In this document: piece after piece, positions 59,473 to 64,000 of the stretch
How positions within the stretch are numbered: the first letter of the stretch is position 1
How the letters are laid out: each line of letters opens with the position of its first letter
Notes under the pieces: model-generated
The model's database searches: none
Told to the model about the DNA's origin: nothing
What the model saw: only the letters and a program-made list of their open reading frames with translations
Position numbers and translations under genes: made by a program
Assembly: GCF_900109035.1 (NCBI RefSeq)
Contig: NZ_FNYD01000013.1
Span: 19,716 to 83,715 of the forward strand
Direction of reading: 5' to 3'
Length of the DNA: 64,000 bases
Origin: Cribrihabitans marinus
Lineage (GTDB): Bacteria; Pseudomonadota; Alphaproteobacteria; Rhodobacterales; Rhodobacteraceae

Positions 59473-60437
59473 GAACGGTTTTCGCCCTGCTTGTCGCACT
59501 CGGCCTGTTCTCCGGTCCTCTCCGTGCCCATGATCTTGGCCTGGCGCAGGTCGAACTGGATCGGACAGGGCCCGGTACGCTCCAACTGCGTGCAAAACTG
59601 TCGGCCACAGTCGATGCCCCGTCCCCGGTCCTGCCCTCCGCTTGCACGGCCCAGCCCGGGATCACCCGCAACGCGCCGGGGAACAATCAACTGGTACAGT
59701 GGGCGATTTCCTGTTCCGACAACGCCATGCCGAGCGAGCTGACGCTGCCGTGGTCATTGCAGGCCGCAATGGTCACGCAAGCGGGGCCAGACGGGCAACC
59801 GACGAGCCGTCTCGTCAACGCCGGACAGGACGGCATCCTGATCGCGCTGAATGACCCGGTTGACGAAACGCTGTCATTCTGGACCGTTCTTGCCGACTAC
59901 ACCGCCTTGGGTATCGAGCATATCCTGATCGGGCTGGATCACATCGCCCTGCTCGTGTGCCTTGCGGTATTGGCGAGCGGATGGACACTGGTTCGTCTGG
60001 CCACGGCCTTCACCATCGGCCATTCACTGACCTTGGGCCTGGCTGCATTGGACCTCGTTCGCGTCCCTACCGGACCGATGGAGGCGGTGATCGCCCTGTC
60101 GGTGGTCTATCTTGCCCGCGACGTGGTCCTGGGACGGCGCTTCGACCGTCGCCACACATCGTTGCTGGCCGGGATCGGCCTGATCCACGGGCTTGGCTTC
60201 GCCAGCGTTCTCGGAGAAATCGGACTGCCGGCCAACGAGCGGCTCTCGGCGCTGTTCGGCTTCAATCTCGGGGTGGAAATCGGCCAGATCATCGTGCTGT
60301 TCGCCTTGACCGTCACCATGGCCCTGCTCGTTCGGATCGTCAGGATCCCGGCCAGAACCGGCGGCCTGGTGGTCGGGGTGGCAATAGGATTCATTGCCGC
60401 GTTCTGGACACTGGATCGGATCGCATCCCTTGCCTGA
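59469..60437 (+). CDS. HupE/UreJ-family membrane protein
   Basis: A 322-residue protein with a signal peptide and a periplasmic domain of about 120 residues, then six or more hydrophobic segments. The HupE/UreJ_2 signature is plain: TALGIEHILIGLDHIALLVC, followed by ATAFTIGHSLTLGLA and LIHGLGFASVLGE, rich in histidines within helices. Some HupE proteins import nickel. With a metal-dependent ureohydrolase and a metal-uptake set alongside, a role in metal supply is plausible. The start overlaps the PpiC gene by 4 bp. Confidence 0.88.
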   Translation: MRTVFALLVALGLFSGPLRAHDLGLAQVELDRTGPGTLQLRAKLSATVDAPSPVLPSACTAQPGITRNAPGNNQLVQWAISCSDNAMPSELTLPWSLQAAMVTQAGPDGQPTSRLVNAGQDGILIALNDPVDETLSFWTVLADYTALGIEHILIGLDHIALLVCLAVLASGWTLVRLATAFTIGHSLTLGLAALDLVRVPTGPMEAVIALSVVYLARDVVLGRRFDRRHTSLLAGIGLIHGLGFASVLGEIGLPANERLSALFGFNLGVEIGQIIVLFALTVTMALLVRIVRIPARTGGLVVGVAIGFIAAFWTLDRIASLA

Positions 60438-60530
60438 CACCGGGCACGCGGGGGCGATCGGCCATACAGAGCTGCGGGACTGCGCGTGTGCGTGCCGTAT
60501 TCAACCACGGAAACCGAGGAGAACCGGGCA

Positions 60531-61097
60531 ATGAGAACCTTGAAACTCTTCGGCCTTGCCGTCCCACTGTCAGCCGTCGTTTCGCCACTTCTGGCAGAGG
60601 AGACCCGCCGGCTCGATGCACATGTACATGGCGTCACAGAGGTGCAGATCGCCACCGAGGGCGACAAGGTCGAGATCCGCCTGCATGCACCGGGCGCAGA
60701 TATCGTGGGCTTCGAGCATGAAGCCACAAGCAAGAAGGACAAGGCGGCGGTCGCCGCCGCTATCGGCCGGCTTTCGGATGCCGGTTCGGTCTTGGTGCTC
60801 GATCCCGCCGCCGAATGTACAGTCGAGGATGCCGAGGCTGCGCTTCGCGGCGAAGGCCAAACCCCTGATGATGATCACGGCCACGAAGACGAGGAAGTCG
60901 ACGGCGCACACAGCGGGTTCGAGGCGCATTATCATTTCGAATGCGTGGCTCCGGGGACGCTGACGACCGTCGATTTTCCGTTCTTCCAAAACTTCCTCAA
61001 CGCCAAGGAAATCAAGGTCGAATACGTCACTGCGGCAGGGGCAGGGATTGCCGTGGTGACACGCGGGTCCTCCAAGTTGACACTGGACGGAGCATGA
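60531..61097 (+). CDS. ZrgA-like (DUF2796) periplasmic metal-binding protein
   Basis: A 188-residue exported protein from ATG 60531 (GAGGAG 9 nt upstream). After the signal peptide (LFGLAVPLSAVVSPLLAEE) come RRLDAHVHGVTEVQIA, a histidine- and acid-rich loop (DDDHGHEDEEVDGAHS) and FEAHYHFEC. This is the DUF2796 arrangement of ZrgA from Vibrio zinc-uptake systems. It probably binds zinc or a similar ion in the periplasm and hands it to the ABC transporter genes that follow. Confidence 0.85.
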   Translation: MRTLKLFGLAVPLSAVVSPLLAEETRRLDAHVHGVTEVQIATEGDKVEIRLHAPGADIVGFEHEATSKKDKAAVAAAIGRLSDAGSVLVLDPAAECTVEDAEAALRGEGQTPDDDHGHEDEEVDGAHSGFEAHYHFECVAPGTLTTVDFPFFQNFLNAKEIKVEYVTAAGAGIAVVTRGSSKLTLDGA

Positions 61098-61789
61098 CCG
61101 AGTCCGCGCTTGCACTCAGCGACGTGTCCTTCGCCTGGCCCGGGCGGGACGGGTTTTCACTGTCCTGTCCATCCTTCCGTTTGGCGGCCGGCGAAAGCGT
61201 GTTGCTGCTGGGGGCCAGCGGATCGGGAAAGTCCACGCTCCTGTCCCTGGTTTGCGGCATCGTCGTCCCTACCCGCGGAAGGATCGCTGTCGGTGGAATT
61301 GACCTCGGCGGGCTTCGGGCGGGGGAGCGCGATCGTCTCCGTGCCGAGCGCATCGGGATTATCTTCCAGCAATTCAACCTGCTGACCTATGCCCGGGTTG
61401 CAGACAACATCCTGCTGCCCCTGCGGTTTGCACCGAAACGGCGCGCCCGCGCCCGGAACGGGCCCAAAGAGGCAGCGCGGCTGTGTGGGGCGCTCGGCTT
61501 GCCGGATGGCGTGATGCGAAAGACGGCGGGGCGGCTCAGCGTCGGCCAGCAGCAGCGTGTCGCGGTCGCCCGCGCGCTGATCGGTGCGCCCTCCTTGATC
61601 GTCGCCGACGAACCGACCTCGGCACTCGACACCGCGACGCAAGATAGCTTCCTGGACCTTCTCTTCGCGCAGGTGGCCGAGGCAGGATCGTCGCTTCTCA
61701 TGGTCAGTCATGACGAGCGGCTCGGGCAGTTCTTCGACCACGTGGTCCGGATCGAAGACATCGTGACGACGGCCAGGGTCGCAGCATGA
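61094..61789 (+). CDS. LolD/MacB-type ABC ATPase of the metal-uptake set
   Basis: A 231-residue ATPase. It has Walker A GASGSGKSTL, Q-loop FQQFNLLTYA, Walker B LIVADEPTSALD and switch VSHDERLGQF. The signature is LSVGQQQRVAVARA, where the usual second Gly (LSGGQ) is Val. It overlaps ZrgA-like by 4 bp and the permease gene by 4 bp. It would power the FtsX-type permease in metal or zinc uptake (ZrgB/C-like). Confidence 0.87.
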   Translation: MTESALALSDVSFAWPGRDGFSLSCPSFRLAAGESVLLLGASGSGKSTLLSLVCGIVVPTRGRIAVGGIDLGGLRAGERDRLRAERIGIIFQQFNLLTYARVADNILLPLRFAPKRRARARNGPKEAARLCGALGLPDGVMRKTAGRLSVGQQQRVAVARALIGAPSLIVADEPTSALDTATQDSFLDLLFAQVAEAGSSLLMVSHDERLGQFFDHVVRIEDIVTTARVAA

Positions 61790-63033
61790 TCCTGCGTCTC
61801 GCCACCCAGTCGCTTATGGCGCGCGCCCTCACGGTTGGGATGACGGTGCTGGCCATCGCTCTCTCCGTTGCCCTGTTTCTCGGCGTCGAGAAGGTTCGCA
61901 CCGGTGCGCGGGCGAGTTTCGCGGACACGATTTCGGGCACGGACCTTATCGTGGGCGCGCGCTCCGGCTCGGTCCAGCTTCTGCTTTACTCCGTGTTCCG
62001 CATTGGCAACGCCACCAACAACGTCACTTGGAAAAGCTATCAGGATATCGCCGCGCGCCCCGAGGTAGAGTGGATCGTTCCGATCTCGCTGGGTGACAGC
62101 CATCGTCAGTTTCGCGTCATGGGGACGACGCCGGTGTTCTTTGAACACTACAAGTATCGCGGAGGCAGATCGCTGGGCCTTGCGGCGGGACACGGGTTGG
62201 AAAGCCTCTACGATGCCGTCATCGGGGCCGAGGTCGCGGCGAGCTTGGGCTACGCCATCGGCGACCCGATCATCCTGTCGCACGGGCTTGCATCCTTCAC
62301 CGACCATCAGGATCAACCGTTCCGTGTCGCCGGCATCGTCGCCAGGACCGGCACGCCCGTGGACCGGACCGTGATCGTCAGCCTGGAAGCGATCGAGGCG
62401 CTTCACGTTGACTGGCAGAGCGGGGCGAGGGCCGGGCAGGTCACGCCGGCCGAGGTCATCCGCGAGATGGACCTGACACCCACCGCGATCTCCGCCGCGC
62501 TTGTCGGGGTGAAATCGCGTTTGCAAATCTTCGGCCTCCATCGCTGGATCAACGAATATCCCGAGGAACCCTTGATGGCGATCCTGCCGGGCGTCGCGCT
62601 GCAGGAACTCTGGCAGATCGTCGGTGTGGCAGAGACGGCGCTGATCGGCGTGTCCGCGATGGTCGTGGTGACCGCGTTGATCGTCATGATGGCGATGATA
62701 CTCGCCAGCCTCGACGAACGGCGGCGCGAAATGGCGATCTGGCGCGCCATGGGGGCCGGTCCCGTGACCATCTTCGGTCTTCTGGCGCTTGAAGCGACAC
62801 TGATGGCCGTGGCCGGCACGGTGGTTGGACTCGGGCTGCTTTACCTCGGGCTTGCCGCCGCGCAGCCATGGCTCGATGCCACCTTCGGCATCTGGATGCC
62901 GATCGGGCCGCCGACACTTCGGGAGGCTTCAATTCTCGCAGGTTTGGTCGCTGCTGCCGCATTTGTGTGTCTGCTTCCGGCGTTGCGGGCCTACCGCCTG
63001 TCGCTCGCCGATGGAATGATGGTGAGGATATGA
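61786..63033 (+). CDS. FtsX/MacB-type ABC permease of the metal-uptake set
   Basis: A 415-residue permease with one N-terminal helix (ALTVGMTVLAIALSVALFLG), a large periplasmic MacB-PCD-type domain (about residues 45-270; DTISGTDLIVGARSGSVQLL), and three C-terminal helices (LIGVSAMVVVTALIVMMAMIL and two later). The SLDERRREMAIWRAMGAG loop between helices is the family hallmark. It resembles the permease of zinc-regulated Zrg clusters. Confidence 0.88.
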   Translation: MILRLATQSLMARALTVGMTVLAIALSVALFLGVEKVRTGARASFADTISGTDLIVGARSGSVQLLLYSVFRIGNATNNVTWKSYQDIAARPEVEWIVPISLGDSHRQFRVMGTTPVFFEHYKYRGGRSLGLAAGHGLESLYDAVIGAEVAASLGYAIGDPIILSHGLASFTDHQDQPFRVAGIVARTGTPVDRTVIVSLEAIEALHVDWQSGARAGQVTPAEVIREMDLTPTAISAALVGVKSRLQIFGLHRWINEYPEEPLMAILPGVALQELWQIVGVAETALIGVSAMVVVTALIVMMAMILASLDERRREMAIWRAMGAGPVTIFGLLALEATLMAVAGTVVGLGLLYLGLAAAQPWLDATFGIWMPIGPPTLREASILAGLVAAAAFVCLLPALRAYRLSLADGMMVRI

Positions 63034-63542
63034 TGAACGCTTTTCGAATTGACCGCCGGCGCTTCGTACTCGCGACAGGTATCAGCGGCCTTCTGCCCAG
63101 GGAGGGGATCGCCTCTCCGTTCCGCGAGATCACGTGGGAAGACCTGATACCGCCCGGGGTGCCCTATGCCGAGATCCTCGGCGAGGGTGAAGTGGATGAG
63201 CAGAATGACACCTGGCTTCCCGTTTTTGATGAAAACGCGACGAGGCTGAACAGCGCCCTTGACGGTGCATTCGTCAAGCTGCCGGGATACATCATCCCGA
63301 TGGACATCGGTGCAGAAGGCGTAACCGGTTTCATCCTCGTTCCCTATGTCGGTGCCTGCATCCACGTACCGCCACCACCACCGAACCAATTGGTCTTTGT
63401 CACCACCGACAAACCCTGGCGCTCGACCAATCTGTGGGATGCCGTCTGGGTTTCCGGGCGCTTGAGCGCTCGGCTGCAATCTACGGAGATTGCGGAAATC
63501 GGCTATCACATCTTCGCGGATCGGATCGACAGCTACGAATGA
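63030..63542 (+). CDS. DUF3299 family exported protein (ZrgE-like)
   Basis: A 170-residue protein with a twin-arginine-like start (FRIDRRRFVLATGISGLLP). The DUF3299 core is visible as TWEDLIPPG, LDGAFVKLPGYIIPMD, FILVPYVGACIHVPPPPPNQLV (Cys and His may bind metal) and LWDAVWVSGRLSA. Proteins of this family accompany ZrgA-type metal-uptake genes. It is the last gene of the plus-strand arm; its ATG overlaps the permease stop by 4 bp. Confidence 0.87.
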   Translation: MMNAFRIDRRRFVLATGISGLLPREGIASPFREITWEDLIPPGVPYAEILGEGEVDEQNDTWLPVFDENATRLNSALDGAFVKLPGYIIPMDIGAEGVTGFILVPYVGACIHVPPPPPNQLVFVTTDKPWRSTNLWDAVWVSGRLSARLQSTEIAEIGYHIFADRIDSYE

Positions 63543-63906
63543 TGGGCTGGGACCGCGTAGCACTTCCGGCTTAGCCAGAGGAATTCGAAGCCACTCATCA
63601 GCGGCTCCTCCATCCATCGAAGGATCGATTTGCACGTTCCTTCCCGGCCCTCGAAGCGTACTGGTCGCTGCGTCTTGCTCTGGATGCTCGAGACCCGCAC
63701 TTTGACCTACCCGGAGGAGTAGATGTCGGCGACCGCCAGCCCCCTGAGATCGGGGGATTACCGTATGATCGCTGTTCCAAGGTCATCCTTGCTGCAATCG
63801 TCATCTACTGGCCATTAGGCCTGACCCTGAGTCCTGTGGCGTAGCTCACGGCTTGGGTAGATGGCTCAATTTCGCACACCGGGGTCAAGCAGGCTGCGAA
63901 CTGGTC
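63543..63906. other. Stretch without a supported gene before the insertion sequence
   Basis: I find no gene with a start codon and ribosome site. One frame is open from about 63575 to 63846 and would code for a peptide containing PALEAYWSLRLALD and AAIVIYWPLGLTLSPVA, but it lacks a good start, so it may be a gene fragment. A CCCCC/GGGGG stem near 63740-63757 is short. The DNA ends at the insertion-sequence boundary. Confidence 0.35.
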
Positions 63907-64000
63907 GTAAGCGCCTCGGCGATCCCCTACGCGGCGCGGCTTGACGCGGCCGCAAAGTTCCAGGGCATGAGATCGTCGATGCGGCTTCTGGGATGACCGT
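63907..64000 (-). mobile_element. IS66-family insertion sequence, right end with TnpC C-terminus (partial)
   Basis: The bases GTAAGCGCCTCGGCGATCCC from 63907 begin with GTAAGCG, the usual end of IS66 elements. On the minus strand a frame stops at 63927-63929 and codes GHPRSRIDDLMPWNFAAASS just before, matching the C-terminal end of IS66 transposase TnpC (G-H-P, R-I-D, L-P-W positions). The element runs off the window, so size and activity cannot be judged. If intact, the 8-bp target duplication should be AACTGGTC (63899-63906). Confidence 0.7.

Noticed and set aside
1..64000. CRISPR array or a cas locus
   Set aside because: No regularly spaced repeats and no cas-like genes were seen anywhere in the window.

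Overview
The window looks like a chromosomal segment of an alphaproteobacterium of the Rhodobacterales (Roseobacter-type). The grounds are high GC with strong G/C bias at third codon positions, tightly packed ATGA/TGATG-overlapping operons, several high-affinity ABC transporters, and the core block infA - maf - short RNase E/G - yacG - tRNA-Phe. This assignment is inference from gene content, not from a database comparison.

Layout. (1) 1-2235: the end of a two-part glycosyltransferase whose start lies outside the window. (2) 2448-16771: a sugar or polyol operon. It holds a MalEFG-type ABC transporter with two different ATPases and a small membrane protein, a DhaKL-type kinase, a LacI regulator, two TIM-barrel isomerases/epimerases, a Gfo/Idh/MocA dehydrogenase, and XylB and XylA. 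A pair of CG-centred palindromes sits on the probable promoter. A MOSC protein (16793-17566) follows. (3) 17605-26407: a second catabolic operon with an FMO-like flavoprotein, two carboxymuconolactone-decarboxylase/AhpD-type proteins, an opine-dehydrogenase-like enzyme, a polyamine-type ABC transporter and a nitrilase-family amidase. (4) 26478-28636: housekeeping genes ending in tRNA-Phe.

(5) 28637-40189: an 11.5-kb integrative element in tRNA-Phe, bounded by a perfect 46-bp direct repeat of the tRNA 3' half. It carries an integrase, a ribbon-helix-helix repressor with a perfect inverted-repeat operator, an excisionase-like protein, and a second tyrosine recombinase with an HTH/zinc partner. 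Its cargo is defensive: a 1606-residue single-chain (type ISP-like) restriction-modification-helicase enzyme, an unrecognised gene with a disrupted 5' end, a small PD-(D/E)xK-like protein, and a HEPN-like protein with seven CxxC pairs. (6) 40190-42561: small, mostly unrecognised genes (AlpA-like regulator, several minus-strand ORFs), probably the remnant of another element.

(7) 42562-63542: two arms around a winged-helix/TPR-like regulator. The minus-strand arm has a cytoplasmic arginase-family ureohydrolase, a Dabb protein, a five-gene peptide/opine-type ABC transporter, two class III aminotransferases and a ThDP-dependent enzyme. The plus-strand arm has an OprB-like porin, two small exported proteins, an exported arginase-family ureohydrolase, a parvulin-like chaperone, a HupE/UreJ-like membrane protein and a ZrgABCE-like metal-uptake set. 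My reading is guanidino-compound uptake and breakdown, with a periplasmic ureohydrolase and its own metal supply; this is inference. (8) 63907-64000: the end of an IS66-family insertion sequence running out of the window.
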